Notes: generated by a model not told the origin, from the sequence alone. DNA of 64,000 nucleotides from a virus (IMGVR_UViG_3300046003_007336:1-64000), one strand, 5' to 3'; counted from the stretch's first letter, positions 16,120-24,789 are shown. A program made the numbers and translations.

Positions 16120-16152
16120 AGTATTGGTAAAACTCCTAAGGAATATTCACCA

Positions 16153-16182
16153 ATACTAGGCCACCTATACTTGAGTTGTCAA
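16153..16182 (-). promoter_or_regulatory. promoter TTGACA-N18-TAGTAT
   Basis: Minus strand, about 33 bases upstream of ATG 16119, with a Shine-Dalgarno in the leader (not leaderless). Confidence 0.6.
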
Positions 16183-16184
16183 AA

Positions 16185-16733
16185 TTATCTTTCAACAACA
16201 TTGATCAATTCTGGCTTCCATCCCAGGTAATAGCCCCACGATTCGTGTGGAACGTAGATCGGATACTGTTGAGCCTTCTCAACCATCTCGTAGTAAGACG
16301 GAACATAGGGCTCACGCATCGGCCTGATCTTGGTATTCGTCGCCCGCGCGAGGTTGCACGGTCCACAAGCGGCCGAGATGTTAGCCCAGTTCTTGGGTCC
16401 GCCGTGCGACCTGGGTTGCACGTGGTCCATGGTGAGCTTGGTCTCCGGGAAGACCTCGCGGCAATACTGGCACGTGAACCGGTCACGAAGGCACAGGTTG
16501 TGCTTCGAGAACGAGACATGACGCTTGTATTTCTTGTAGGTCGTGTTGACCAGAACAGCAGGCACGTGGAACTGGGCACGGGGGCTGCGCACAATCCAAT
16601 CCTCGTAGACGTGCAGGACTTGGGCGCCGTCTTCGTAGATTGTCTTGATCGCTCCTTGCCAGTCCTTCGCCTTGATGGGGAGAAGGTTCATCGGAGAACC
16701 GTCTGCGTTGAGGATTAGGGTGTGCTTTTTCAC
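16185..16733 (-). CDS. HNH endonuclease (McrA-like)
   Basis: 182 residues from GTG 16733 with GAGGAG upstream. N-terminal LNADGSPMNLLPIKAKDWQGAIKTIYED and central FTCQYCREVFPETKLTMDHVQPRSHGG, WANISAACGPCN are the HNH core with two CxxC zinc pairs. Similar proteins are common in bacteria and phages, as free endonucleases or packaging-associated nickases. Late box GTAAATACC about 60 bases upstream. Confidence 0.85.
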   Translation of the reverse strand: MKKHTLILNADGSPMNLLPIKAKDWQGAIKTIYEDGAQVLHVYEDWIVRSPRAQFHVPAVLVNTTYKKYKRHVSFSKHNLCLRDRFTCQYCREVFPETKLTMDHVQPRSHGGPKNWANISAACGPCNLARATNTKIRPMREPYVPSYYEMVEKAQQYPIYVPHESWGYYLGWKPELINVVER

Positions 16734-16787
16734 CGCAGCCTCCTCGTCTTTACGTGCTTGTTGGTCATTTTCATCTTCCAGACTGTT

Positions 16788-16797
16788 GGTATTTACC
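16788..16797 (-). promoter_or_regulatory. late-type box upstream of the HNH gene
   Basis: Minus-strand GGTAAATACC; a 14-codon reading frame (MKMTNKHVKTRRRLR) lies between box and HNH start and may be a leader peptide. Confidence 0.4.
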
Positions 16798-16823
16798 GGT
16801 CCAGAAGTTGCAATAACTTGGAC

Positions 16824-17969
16824 CTAGTGCATGTTGTAGTTCAAGTGGTGAAGTCCGTTTTCAGTGAATCGGAAATCTGCTGTTGAGAGGTGGCCCCCTT
16901 TACCGGAGCCGGTATCGAGGAATACGGCTCGACCGCCATTTTCGTTGGTGCACACATACGGCGACATCATCGACCGAATGTCGTGGCCGACCATGACGGT
17001 CTTGCCTGCGGGAATGGAATCCACCCAACGGTATGATCGGACTGGTTGATCGGGTTTCGAGAGATGGTCGTCGATCTCGCCAAAGAATGCGGCGTTCTCA
17101 ACAGTCCTATCAATCTGGCCTTCGTCCCACAGAGCCGAGTGAGCGGCTCCGTGAACAAAGATCACATCGCCAATCTGCCGGAATAGTCGTGAGCGGGAAT
17201 AAAGGCCCCGAAATCGTCCGAGCCACCGAGATTTCGCGGTGTCTCCGAGAGCGGATAGGGCGTTCGTGGTGACACGGTTTCCGTTGCTGAGACGAACCCG
17301 CTGACCGTCTGCCCAGCGCATGATTTTGCGCTCGTGGTTTCCGACCACGAGTTCCGCTTCTCCACGCATGACAAGACGATAGACTTCATCACCAACTTCC
17401 AGTGTCGAGGCTCCATAATCCAAAATGTCGCCGAGGAAAAGCATAAAATGGTTCCGGTCTCGGGCCCACTTGATCACGTCGAGCAACGATTGATACATAC
17501 CGTGCACGTCTCCCACCACAGTGATGCCGCTCCAGTTGCTCTGGATTGCCTCCAGGGGGTCCTCCGGCAGGGGCTGGACGGCATGCACATCATGTAGGCG
17601 GAGATCGATCACATCTGCCACTCCATCGCCTCTGGAGGCCTCTGTGTCGGTTCCACCGTCAGTGACGTAAAAGATCGGCACGCCAACCTGGGCAGCCGCG
17701 CTCGTCAATCGAGCCCGCTGACCACGGTCAAGGCTCTCGCCAACAATGACGACCCGCTGACCAATGCGAAGCTTGATAGCCATCCTGCGCTGAACCTCAG
17801 CGAAAATGAGATCAGACAAAGACCAATGGGGTGGAGCATCACCAATGAGGTCTTTCTGAACCTCCGTGGGGTCGATGACTTCATGGCGTGGGAAGATGCT
17901 CACCCACCCCGCGATACGCTGGACGGGCGGCAGAACAACAACCACACAATGAAGAGGCACGATTTTCAT
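16824..17969 (-). CDS. polynucleotide kinase-phosphatase-like protein with degenerate kinase domain
   Basis: 381 residues from ATG 17969 (TATAGT ends six bases before it). Residues about 1-130 look like the P-loop kinase half of bacterial Pnkp (VIDPTEVQKDLIGD, RIGQRVVIVGESLDRGQRARL, AQVGVPIFYV), but the P-loop GxxGxGKS/T is replaced by LPPVQRIAG, so the kinase should be inactive. Residues about 150-381 are a calcineurin phosphoesterase: VVGDVHGMYQSLLD, LFLGDILDYG, LVVGNHERKI, FVHGAAH, MVGHD. Predicted 2',3'- or 3'-phosphatase acting in RNA or DNA end repair. No ligase domain. Confidence 0.7.
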   Translation of the reverse strand: MKIVPLHCVVVVLPPVQRIAGWVSIFPRHEVIDPTEVQKDLIGDAPPHWSLSDLIFAEVQRRMAIKLRIGQRVVIVGESLDRGQRARLTSAAAQVGVPIFYVTDGGTDTEASRGDGVADVIDLRLHDVHAVQPLPEDPLEAIQSNWSGITVVGDVHGMYQSLLDVIKWARDRNHFMLFLGDILDYGASTLEVGDEVYRLVMRGEAELVVGNHERKIMRWADGQRVRLSNGNRVTTNALSALGDTAKSRWLGRFRGLYSRSRLFRQIGDVIFVHGAAHSALWDEGQIDRTVENAAFFGEIDDHLSKPDQPVRSYRWVDSIPAGKTVMVGHDIRSMMSPYVCTNENGGRAVFLDTGSGKGGHLSTADFRFTENGLHHLNYNMH

Positions 17970-17975
17970 CTTTAT

Positions 17976-17981
17976 ACTATA
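17976..17981 (-). promoter_or_regulatory. -10 box of the phosphoesterase gene
   Basis: Minus-strand TATAGT, six bases before ATG 17969; the -35 region is weak (TCGCCC at N17). Predicts a leaderless start. Confidence 0.35.
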
Positions 17982-18033
17982 TATGATGCAGTATCGGTGG
18001 GCGATTTCTTTGTCGGCCAATCCTCTATTATAT

Positions 18034-18062
18034 TTGACCAAGTAGAGCAAAGGATTCTACCT
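18034..18062 (+). promoter_or_regulatory. candidate promoter of the 18.1-18.8 kb RNA
   Basis: TTGACC (18034-18039), 16-17 bases, TCTACC/CTACCT. It points into the non-coding region; the -10 is weak. Confidence 0.35.
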
Positions 18063-18815
18063 TCCACCATATCTGGCGTTTCAGAGACAAGGTTTCTGGG
18101 CGCCCGGTATCATATCCATCAGGGGTTAATCGCGGCCAACCCCGCCGCGCGACGCAGACCGGGACGAATTTCGAAGGCCGTAAGGCCGATAGACCGGCGA
18201 GTATGAGGTAGATGGACCAGCGAGACGGATTCGGGGATTAGAACCCCCGTGACGGCAACTCGGCACGACCACTGTGGTCTCGTGTAAAAGTGCACCCCGC
18301 ATACGCTATACGTGTATGCAAAAAAGATGATAGCTCTGTCTTCACGCTTTGACATCTATCGACCCGGCACGATCATCCATTCAGTCATGCCGGGAGCTTA
18401 GAACTCACCCTTCTATAACCGTTTCGATCATAACCTTCGGCCAGCGGACAACCATGGACCGTCGAGGTTAACTTGCCCTGTGCGAGACCTCGCGATCAGC
18501 CATGCCGCAGATCAGGACCCGAAAGATCAAGATATGGTGGCTATAAGCAGGTTTCGGGAAACCACCTGCTGGCGTTTATGCGCCTCGTCACTGAATGGAC
18601 GGCTAGTAAACTCAGGATACTCGCTTCACTCTTCCGCGCTTTCAGTAATTCTCCAATTGCCCCCAAGGAGATTACTGGGGGCGCGGGAGAAAAACGGACC
18701 TGAAATCTAGGATTTGAAAACCATGATGGTCTGTCAGTCTTCGAGATAGAGATGAGGGATGAAGGCGAACGTCAGTGAGCCGGGTCCCTCAGATCAGGGG
18801 TTGAGAGCGAAGCGA
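18050..18815 (+). ncRNA. 766-base non-coding region, candidate large structured RNA
   Basis: No ORF here has phage-like protein composition; the 76-78 codon frames are unconvincing. Perfect or near-perfect hairpins are dense: CCCGGT/ACCGGG (18103/18158) enclosing GGGGTT/AACCCC (18123-18143); GGCC-GTAA-GGCC (18176-18187, GNRA loop on +); CGGGG/CCCCG (18232-18249); CACGA..TCGTG (18263-18283); GCATACGC/GTGTATGC (18299-18319); CCCGGCA/TGCCGGG (18363-18393); CGAGGT/ACCTCG (18463-18492); GCAGGT/ACCTGC (18547-18569); GCCCCCA/TGGGGGC (18659-18682). The GNRA loop and the G-U pair in the 18299 stem favour the + strand. Size and density recall large phage RNAs such as GOLLD or ROOL; identity not established. 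Confidence 0.55.
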
Positions 18816-19451
18816 TCACACCCCTCGCGGAAGTCCAGACCACCGAGTGTATACCGACGAAACCTCGTCGATGTGGCAGTTCGACTCCAAGGCCTTCCCA
18901 TACGGGTCTTCGATCTCGAAAGTTCGAGTGCGAGTCGAATTCCCAGGTTGCCCGGCGAGTTCGAAATTCGTCGGGGTATTTGCCCCCATGGTGCCGACGA
19001 CAGTGCAGATCACGTTGATGTGGTCGATGGGATGATCGGACGTGTTCGTCACAGTGACGGACATCTGGCCCATGTCACATCCCCGGCAGACTTCCGAGAA
19101 CTGGACGTCGGACAACTCAACCGACGTGTTCATGATCATCTGGTAGTTGGCCGGAAGGGGCTGGCGATCAGTGAACGCAGTCAGGTAGAGGTCCCGGCCG
19201 GTGTTAATGACGAACGCCGAAGACATCCAGACCACCGCGACCAGGGCGAGGAAGATCATCGTGGCCCAGAACCCGCCGATCTCAGGCATATTGAACGTCA
19301 TACCGCTCGGGTCATCGTTCTCATAATCGAGACGATTGTCGAAGTTGTTCAGGAACCTGTCGGTGTCCCGCTTCGCCATGCGCTTGCCCTTGTCGGCGAA
19401 CATGGTCGCGACGCCAGCGAAGATCGCCGTGTTGGCCAGCCACTTCAACAT
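18816..19451 (-). CDS. membrane-anchored protein with C-terminal beta domain
   Basis: 211 residues from ATG 19451 (TGATG overlap). N-terminal helix (LKWLANTAIFAGVATMF), charged linker, a membrane segment (WATMIFLALVAVVWMSSAFVI, about residues 80-101), then a beta-rich domain (MSVTVTNTSDHPIDHINVICTVVG) resembling the partner gene's C-terminus. Two Cys (CRGC) and another pair may form disulfides, consistent with a periplasmic location. Confidence 0.7.
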   Translation of the reverse strand: MLKWLANTAIFAGVATMFADKGKRMAKRDTDRFLNNFDNRLDYENDDPSGMTFNMPEIGGFWATMIFLALVAVVWMSSAFVINTGRDLYLTAFTDRQPLPANYQMIMNTSVELSDVQFSEVCRGCDMGQMSVTVTNTSDHPIDHINVICTVVGTMGANTPTNFELAGQPGNSTRTRTFEIEDPYGKALESNCHIDEVSSVYTRWSGLPRGV

Positions 19452-19840
19452 CACAGCACCCTCATCATTTCAAACGATTTCCTGCACGCACTCGGATTCT
19501 CTATGCGGCCCTCGCCGTAGAAACGAACCTCGCCCTCCACGGTCTCGCCAGGATTGACGACCTTGATGAACGGCGTCGAGTTGCCGAAGCGACTGCACTC
19601 GAACCTGATCAGGCGGATTTGTTGTTTGGGCGTGTCATTCCGAACCGTGAAGTGCAGAGTCTGCCCGAAAGCATTGGCGGTGGTGAACACATTGGATACC
19701 ACGACCTTGCGATCATAGTAGGAGTCCCACGGCAACATGACAGCCCTGGTTGCTAGAGCGACCACGCTCAGGACAATAAGTCCGAAGACGATCTGTCGCC
19801 AGAACGCCACCATTAGACCCAAGAGACCAGCAAGAACCAT
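19451..19840 (-). CDS. membrane-anchored protein with C-terminal beta domain (paralogue)
   Basis: 129 residues from ATG 19840, chosen because the promoter -10 lies just upstream and AGGAAGG precedes this ATG. N-terminal membrane segments (MVLAGLLGLMVAFWRQIVFGLIVLSVVALA) are followed by a beta domain (LHFTVRNDTPKQQIRLIRFECS, NPGETVEGEVRFYGEG) like that of the next gene. The two coupled genes look like a duplicated pair with periplasmic Ig-like domains. Role unknown. Confidence 0.7.
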   Translation of the reverse strand: MVLAGLLGLMVAFWRQIVFGLIVLSVVALATRAVMLPWDSYYDRKVVVSNVFTTANAFGQTLHFTVRNDTPKQQIRLIRFECSRFGNSTPFIKVVNPGETVEGEVRFYGEGRIENPSACRKSFEMMRVL

Positions 19841-19862
19841 GTTCAAAACCTTCCTTGACCTC

Positions 19863-19890
19863 ACTCTATCGTGAAATTATGTCTTGTCAA
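19863..19890 (-). promoter_or_regulatory. promoter TTGACA-N16-TAGAGT
   Basis: Minus strand, upstream of the membrane-protein pair; a short leader with Shine-Dalgarno follows. Confidence 0.6.
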
Positions 19891-19997
19891 GAAAATAATA
19901 CTTGACTTCGTGTTTGGGTTCCGATAACCGGGCCGGTTTTTTCGGTGAACGAGAATATTGACCAAACCTCTGATGACCTGTCAGAGTAAATACAGAC

Positions 19998-20471
19998 ATG
20001 TTCCTACTCTCAATCCTCACGGGCGGTGCCCGCCTATTCACAAACAAATCGACCATGCCCTTCATGATCGGTGGCATCTTGATTGCCCTGGTCCTCGGTG
20101 CTGGCGTCTGGGGTTGGAGCACGATTGCTGATCTCCGCCGCGACAAGGTCGAAACCGCTCTCAAGACTGAGAATGAAGACCTTCAGGAAACAGTGGCGGA
20201 ACACAACGCCATGATTGCCCGGATGTCGGCTGCTCAGGCGGACTTCGAAAATCGTGTCGGTCTGATCGCCAATGAGATGGAAGGCCTGAACCGCCAACTG
20301 TCCCGCAATGTGGTCCGCCGCCAGCAGACCTATGACAGCCTTACGGCTCCCACGGTTCCGGGTCAGCCCGTCAACACTGCTGACCTGGAAAGCCGCGCCA
20401 ACACGGGCATGTCATCGCTTTTCGGCGAACTCGAAACCCACAGCCAGGAGGTCGCCAATGCGCCCCGTTAA
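19998..20471 (+). CDS. inner-membrane spanin (Rz-like)
   Basis: 157 residues. One N-terminal membrane segment (MPFMIGGILIALVLGAGVWGW) is followed by a long coiled-coil (KTENEDLQETVAEHNAMIARMSAAQADFEN) and a disordered C-terminus, the i-spanin layout. The next gene starts inside its 3' end and encodes a lipoprotein, the classic overlapping spanin arrangement. It would fuse inner and outer membranes at lysis. Late box GTAAATAC ends four bases before the ATG. Confidence 0.7.
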   Translation: MFLLSILTGGARLFTNKSTMPFMIGGILIALVLGAGVWGWSTIADLRRDKVETALKTENEDLQETVAEHNAMIARMSAAQADFENRVGLIANEMEGLNRQLSRNVVRRQQTYDSLTAPTVPGQPVNTADLESRANTGMSSLFGELETHSQEVANAPR

Positions 20472-20865
20472 ACTGATCGCCATTCTCGTGGCCTCGACCG
20501 CACTCTCTGGATGCGGCGGCCTGTTCGGAGGTGGACGTTTCACTCTACCCTCCTTGGTCGAAAACAAGCCCGTCCCGATCACCATCGTGCAACCCACGCC
20601 GATGGAACTCAACGACGTCACCTGGAAGGTCTACACGCCGGAGACCCTCGCCGCTGAGGTTCAGCAGGCGCCGACCGGCACTGTTTATTATGTCCTCACC
20701 CAGGACGAGTACAATGTGCTGGCCATGAACCTGTCCGAGATGCGCCGCTACATCGAAGACCAGTCGGCGGTGAACGCCACGCTCATTAACGCGATCAAGA
20801 TCAATGAGGGTGAGCGAACTCCCGCCGTTGAAGTCTCGCCCCCCGCCGCCCGTCCCGCGCAGTGA
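20458..20865 (+). CDS. outer-membrane spanin lipoprotein (Rz1-like)
   Basis: 135 residues from ATG 20458 with AGGAG upstream; overlaps the i-spanin by 14 bases. Signal and lipobox: MRPVKLIAILVASTALSGC. The mature part is Pro-rich (NKPVPITIVQPTPMELNDV, PPAARPAQ). Longer than lambda Rz1 but consistent with a periplasm-spanning partner. Confidence 0.65.
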   Translation: MRPVKLIAILVASTALSGCGGLFGGGRFTLPSLVENKPVPITIVQPTPMELNDVTWKVYTPETLAAEVQQAPTGTVYYVLTQDEYNVLAMNLSEMRRYIEDQSAVNATLINAIKINEGERTPAVEVSPPAARPAQ

Positions 20866-21677
20866 ACGACCCCCATAGTGTTCTCGGCGTCGCGCGAGAT
20901 GCAGATGCCGCGACGATCAAATCCGCCTATCGGAAACTTGCCAAGAAGTGTCACCCGGACCTCCACCCAGGTGACGACAAGGCTGAGGCGCGCTTCAAGG
21001 AAATTACGGCCGCCTACGATGCCTGTATGAAACCGCAGGGCCAGAGCGGACAGCAAGGCCAGCGCGAATGGGCCAACTACGACAACATGTCTGGCTTCAA
21101 TCGGGCATCGTTCGAGGAAATGTTCCGTCGCGCCGGTTTCAACGTCGAGCCGACCCTTGACGTCAACGCTGTCTGCGCGATCTCGCTTGAAAACGCTTTC
21201 TCCGGCTGTGAGATCGACGTCCAGATGCAGAGCACGGGTCAGGTTAGACGCGTCACCATTCCGATGGGGGTGCAGGATGGCCACCGTCTCAAGGTGTCGG
21301 GTGGCGGACGTCAGGGGCCGAGCGGCGTGGGTGACCTCATCCTGACCGTCCGGGTGCAGCAACATCCTGTCTGGGGTCGCGAGGGCGACGTCCTCATCCG
21401 TACTTTCGAACTGGACGCCCTGACCGCCGTAGTCGGCGGCAAGGTCATGGTCGAGACCATGGAGGGCGAAATCGTCGAGGTCGAGATTCCGGGGGGCATG
21501 CAGCACGGCGCCTATGTGATGGTCCCAGGTCGCGGAATGCCTCACGGGACGATGAATGCCCGTGGAGACATGGCAATTATCGCACAGATTGTGGTTCCCC
21601 AAAAAATTGGCCCAGAACACGCTAAAACGATCAAACGGCTGAAAGATTTATTGGCGGCCTCGAAAAAATCGGCATAG
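20862..21677 (+). CDS. DnaJ/CbpA-like co-chaperone
   Basis: 271 residues from GTG 20862 (GTGA overlap with the spanin stop). N-terminal J domain with HPD (VLGVARDADAATIKSAYR, KCHPDLHPGDD), no Gly/Phe-rich linker and no zinc domain, then the two C-terminal beta-sandwiches of the DnaJ family (SLENAFSGCEIDVQM, RVTIPMGVQDGHRLKVSGGG, GDLILTVRVQQHPVWGREGDV). A class-II J-protein that should stimulate host DnaK. Close to a phage ClpA homologue. Confidence 0.9.
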   Translation: MNDPHSVLGVARDADAATIKSAYRKLAKKCHPDLHPGDDKAEARFKEITAAYDACMKPQGQSGQQGQREWANYDNMSGFNRASFEEMFRRAGFNVEPTLDVNAVCAISLENAFSGCEIDVQMQSTGQVRRVTIPMGVQDGHRLKVSGGGRQGPSGVGDLILTVRVQQHPVWGREGDVLIRTFELDALTAVVGGKVMVETMEGEIVEVEIPGGMQHGAYVMVPGRGMPHGTMNARGDMAIIAQIVVPQKIGPEHAKTIKRLKDLLAASKKSA

Positions 21678-21732
21678 GGTTCTCGAACACGGGGAGGCAT
21701 TTTGCTCCCTGTCGGTGTGACGAGTTTATTTT

Positions 21733-22374
21733 ATGCATACGGTTGGTGATTTTGATACCCACGCATCCATCCCCTACTACCCGACCCGCAAGCCCTACTG
21801 GGGCCGTTTCCCATACCGGGTGTCCATCCTCATAGACACCAAGACGGCTTCACAATACCGCAAGCTCGGCCCGCACTGGCTGGCCCACAAACGCAAGCAG
21901 CTTCTGGGCGGCGTGGCCGGGGCCGAATCGGCTGACAAGATGACGTGGCTGGCGGGCGGCGTAGCGTTTTTCTTCGATGACGCCGAGGTGGCCAAAACTT
22001 TCATCGACGCCAACGTGACCATCATCGAAGACGTGCATCGCCCGGTCGGCGGCCAGGAAGCCGTCATGGCCGACCCCAAGGTCCGCGTGCAGAAAAATCT
22101 CTACTGGCTCCAGTTCCGATACAAGATCAGCTTCAACGTCAAAACCTACCTTCGCGACGACTCCCGCGTGGCCGAGCTTGACGAATGGGCCCTGACTGAG
22201 TTCCCGTTCGATGACACGGACGGGCGCGGCCTCTATAGCGTATCGGACATCCGCACCCTCTACCTTCGGGACGAGCGCGACATTCTCCTTACCCAACTGA
22301 TGGTTGGCCATCATGTCAAGGATATCGAGAAGGTTATCCTGTTTAGCGAACTCGGCAGCGACAACGAGATTTAA
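21733..22374 (+). CDS. hypothetical protein with internally repeated halves
   Basis: 213 residues. Two similar segments: YWGRFPYRVSILID followed by MTWLAGGVAFFFDDAEVAKTFI, and YWLQFRYKISFNVKTYL followed by LYLRDERDILLTQLMV. Each is a strand ending in F-x-Y-x-V/I-S then a D-E/D-x-x helix, related in form to the small signature-tail proteins of this phage. Function unknown. A hairpin (GGGAG/CTCCC near 21693) precedes it. Confidence 0.7.
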   Translation: MHTVGDFDTHASIPYYPTRKPYWGRFPYRVSILIDTKTASQYRKLGPHWLAHKRKQLLGGVAGAESADKMTWLAGGVAFFFDDAEVAKTFIDANVTIIEDVHRPVGGQEAVMADPKVRVQKNLYWLQFRYKISFNVKTYLRDDSRVAELDEWALTEFPFDDTDGRGLYSVSDIRTLYLRDERDILLTQLMVGHHVKDIEKVILFSELGSDNEI

Positions 22375-22385
22375 TCGAACTTTTC

Positions 22386-22413
22386 GGTTGCCAGATTTTC
22401 ATTTTGCTCTATA
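22386..22413 (+). promoter_or_regulatory. promoter of the clpA-like gene
   Basis: TTGCCA-N16-TATACG; leader of about 40 bases before the TTG start. Confidence 0.45.
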
Positions 22414-22455
22414 CGTTGGGGCAATCCGTTTCACCGCTTATTTGCGAGAAATACC

Positions 22456-24774
22456 TTGAACTCAGATTCCAGCCATCCCGAACTCATTCGCTTCGCGTCG
22501 CAGATGGTGGACATCGCCCGTCGCCAGAAGCACGAAGCCGTCATGCTCGAACACGTCGTCATGACGTGCTTGAAGTCGGACGACGTCATCGAAGCCCTCG
22601 AAAAGCTGGACGTGGACGCCGAGGATGTCGAGGACGACCTGATCAACTATTTCAAGTCGGGCTACATCCCGCAAGTCCAGAATGCGAACCCGCCGCTCAG
22701 CACCACCGTCAACGAAGTGCTGTCGCGTGCCGCCCACTCGGCGAAGTCGCAGAGCCGCGCCGTCACCGGTCTGGATATCCTCGTGAAGGTGTTCGGCTAT
22801 ACGGCCGAAGACAGTTTCGCCGTCGAGGTTCTGACCAAGAACGGCCTGACGGGCTTCAAGCTGTCCAACTACATGGGCGAAGCCTCGGGTGAAGACCCCG
22901 CACTGGCCAACGGCAATCATGGCGGCGGCGCGTTCCAGATCACGAACGCCGACGAGGCCCGCATTTTCCTCGCCAAATACTGCGAGAACCTCAACGACCG
23001 CGCCAAGGAGTCGAAGATCGACCCCCTGATCGGTCGCGAGGATGAAGTCGCCCTGATCGTGCAGATCACGGCCCGTCGCACCAAGAACAACGCCATCCTG
23101 GTCGGTGAACCCGGCGTCGGCAAGACCGCCATCGCGGAGGGTCTGGCCAAGCAGATCGTCGAGGGCAACGTGCCCGCCATTCTGGCCAACGCCGAAGTGT
23201 GGAGCCTCGACGTCGGCGCCCTGATGGCCGGAACGAAATACCGGGGCGAAATGGAAGAGCGTCTGAAGCAGACGATCAAGGCGTTCGAATTCATCGACGA
23301 ATCCATCGTCTTCATCGACGAAATCCACACCATCATGGGTGCGGGCGGCGGCGGCTCCGCGCTCGACATCGCCAACCTGCTGAAGCCCGCCCTGTCCAAG
23401 GGCACGCTGCGCTGCATCGGTTCCACGACCTTCGAGGAGTTCCGCAAGCACTTCGAGAAGGACCGCGCCTTGCTGCGCCGGTTCAAGCGCGTGGACGTCA
23501 ACGAGCCCTCGCTCGAAACGACCAAGCTCATCCTGGCCGGGCTGAAGTTCAAATACGAAGAGTTCCACGGCGTCACCTACACCGACGAAGCCATCGACGC
23601 GGCGGCCGATCTCACCTACCGGTACATCAACAATGCCCTGCTGCCCGACAAGGCCATCGACATCATGGACGCCGCTGGTGCGGCCCAGAAGGTTCGTGGC
23701 GAGGAAGGCCTGAAGGTCATCACCCTCGGTGAGATCGAGACCGAAGTCGCCAAGGTGGCCCGCATCCCGCTCAAGACCATCGCGGAAGACGAGACCGACA
23801 AGCTCACCCATCTGGAAACCGATCTCCAGAAGAGCGTGTTCGGCCAGGACAAGGCCCTGACCGCCCTGTGCGACGCCGTGTTCGTCACCCGCGCCGGTCT
23901 GCGCGACACCAACAAGCCCTCGGGCTCGTTCCTGTTCGCCGGTCCCACGGGCGTCGGCAAGACCGAGGCCACGCGCCAACTCGCCGACACGCTGGGCGTG
24001 CCGCTGATCAAATACGACATGTCTGAGTTCATGGAGAAGCACACCATCTCCAAGCTGATCGGTTCGCCTCCGGGCTACGTTGGCTACGAGGACGGCGGCG
24101 CCGGGTCGGGCAAGCTCGTCAACGACATCGAGACGCACCCCTACTGTGTCCTGCTGCTCGACGAAATCGAGAAGGCTCACCCGGACATTTATTCGATCTT
24201 CCTTCAGGTCATGGATGACGGCGTCCTGACGTCCTCGTCCGGCAAGAAGGTCGATTTCCGCAACGTCATCATCGTCATGACGACGAACGCGGGCGCGTTC
24301 GAGCAGAGCCGGAACACCATCGGTTTCGGGGTGCAGACGGGCGGCGACCCCATGGAGGCGATCAAGCGGCTCTTCACGCCGGAGTTCCTGAACCGCCTCG
24401 ACGCCATCGTGGGCTTCAACCGCCTGTCCCAGGAGCACATCCTGAAGGTGGTGGACAAGTTCCTGCTCAAACTCGCCGAACAGGCCGGGGAGCGCGGCGT
24501 TACCATCGACGTCGGCCCGGAAGCCCGCACGTGGCTGGCCAAGCACGGCTTCGACGACAAGATGGGCGCGCGTCCGCTCAACCGGTCCATCCACGACCAC
24601 ATCAAGACGCCGCTCAGCCGTCAGATGACCATCGGTGATCTGAAGTTCGGCGGCACCGCCACCGTGACCGTGGACGGCGACAAGCTGGTCATCACCTCGG
24701 TGGCGGCCCCGGCCAAGCCGGTCATCGTTCCGGTGATCGAAGCCGAAGAAGAGAAGAGCGCGGTCTCGGTCTAA
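22456..24774 (+). CDS. clpA: ClpA-type AAA+ unfoldase
   Basis: 772 residues, full length for ClpA, from a TTG start. Clp N-domain (about 1-145: IRFASQMVDIARRQKHEAVMLEH) is followed by two AAA modules: Walker A GEPGVGKTAIAEG and Walker B VFIDEIHTIMG; second Walker A GPTGVGKTEATR, Walker B LLLDEIEKAHPD, sensor TTNAGA and arginine-containing NRLDAIVGF. The loop RNTIGFGVQ matches the IGL/IGF element that docks ClpA on ClpP, so it should recruit host ClpP. No ClpP gene is in the window. Very high GC third positions, like its neighbours. Confidence 0.92.
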   Translation: MNSDSSHPELIRFASQMVDIARRQKHEAVMLEHVVMTCLKSDDVIEALEKLDVDAEDVEDDLINYFKSGYIPQVQNANPPLSTTVNEVLSRAAHSAKSQSRAVTGLDILVKVFGYTAEDSFAVEVLTKNGLTGFKLSNYMGEASGEDPALANGNHGGGAFQITNADEARIFLAKYCENLNDRAKESKIDPLIGREDEVALIVQITARRTKNNAILVGEPGVGKTAIAEGLAKQIVEGNVPAILANAEVWSLDVGALMAGTKYRGEMEERLKQTIKAFEFIDESIVFIDEIHTIMGAGGGGSALDIANLLKPALSKGTLRCIGSTTFEEFRKHFEKDRALLRRFKRVDVNEPSLETTKLILAGLKFKYEEFHGVTYTDEAIDAAADLTYRYINNALLPDKAIDIMDAAGAAQKVRGEEGLKVITLGEIETEVAKVARIPLKTIAEDETDKLTHLETDLQKSVFGQDKALTALCDAVFVTRAGLRDTNKPSGSFLFAGPTGVGKTEATRQLADTLGVPLIKYDMSEFMEKHTISKLIGSPPGYVGYEDGGAGSGKLVNDIETHPYCVLLLDEIEKAHPDIYSIFLQVMDDGVLTSSSGKKVDFRNVIIVMTTNAGAFEQSRNTIGFGVQTGGDPMEAIKRLFTPEFLNRLDAIVGFNRLSQEHILKVVDKFLLKLAEQAGERGVTIDVGPEARTWLAKHGFDDKMGARPLNRSIHDHIKTPLSRQMTIGDLKFGGTATVTVDGDKLVITSVAAPAKPVIVPVIEAEEEKSAVSV

Positions 24775-24789
24775 CCGAACTGCAAACGG

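Noticed and set aside
18299-18326. Terminator hairpin GCATACGC/GTGTATGC
   Set aside because: It is followed by A6 on plus and preceded by T6 on minus, so the U-tract is on the wrong side for either strand.
18473-18710. Two 76-codon frames in the 18 kb non-coding region
   Set aside because: They overlap each other, have no ribosome site, and cross several perfect hairpins; composition unlike neighbouring proteins.
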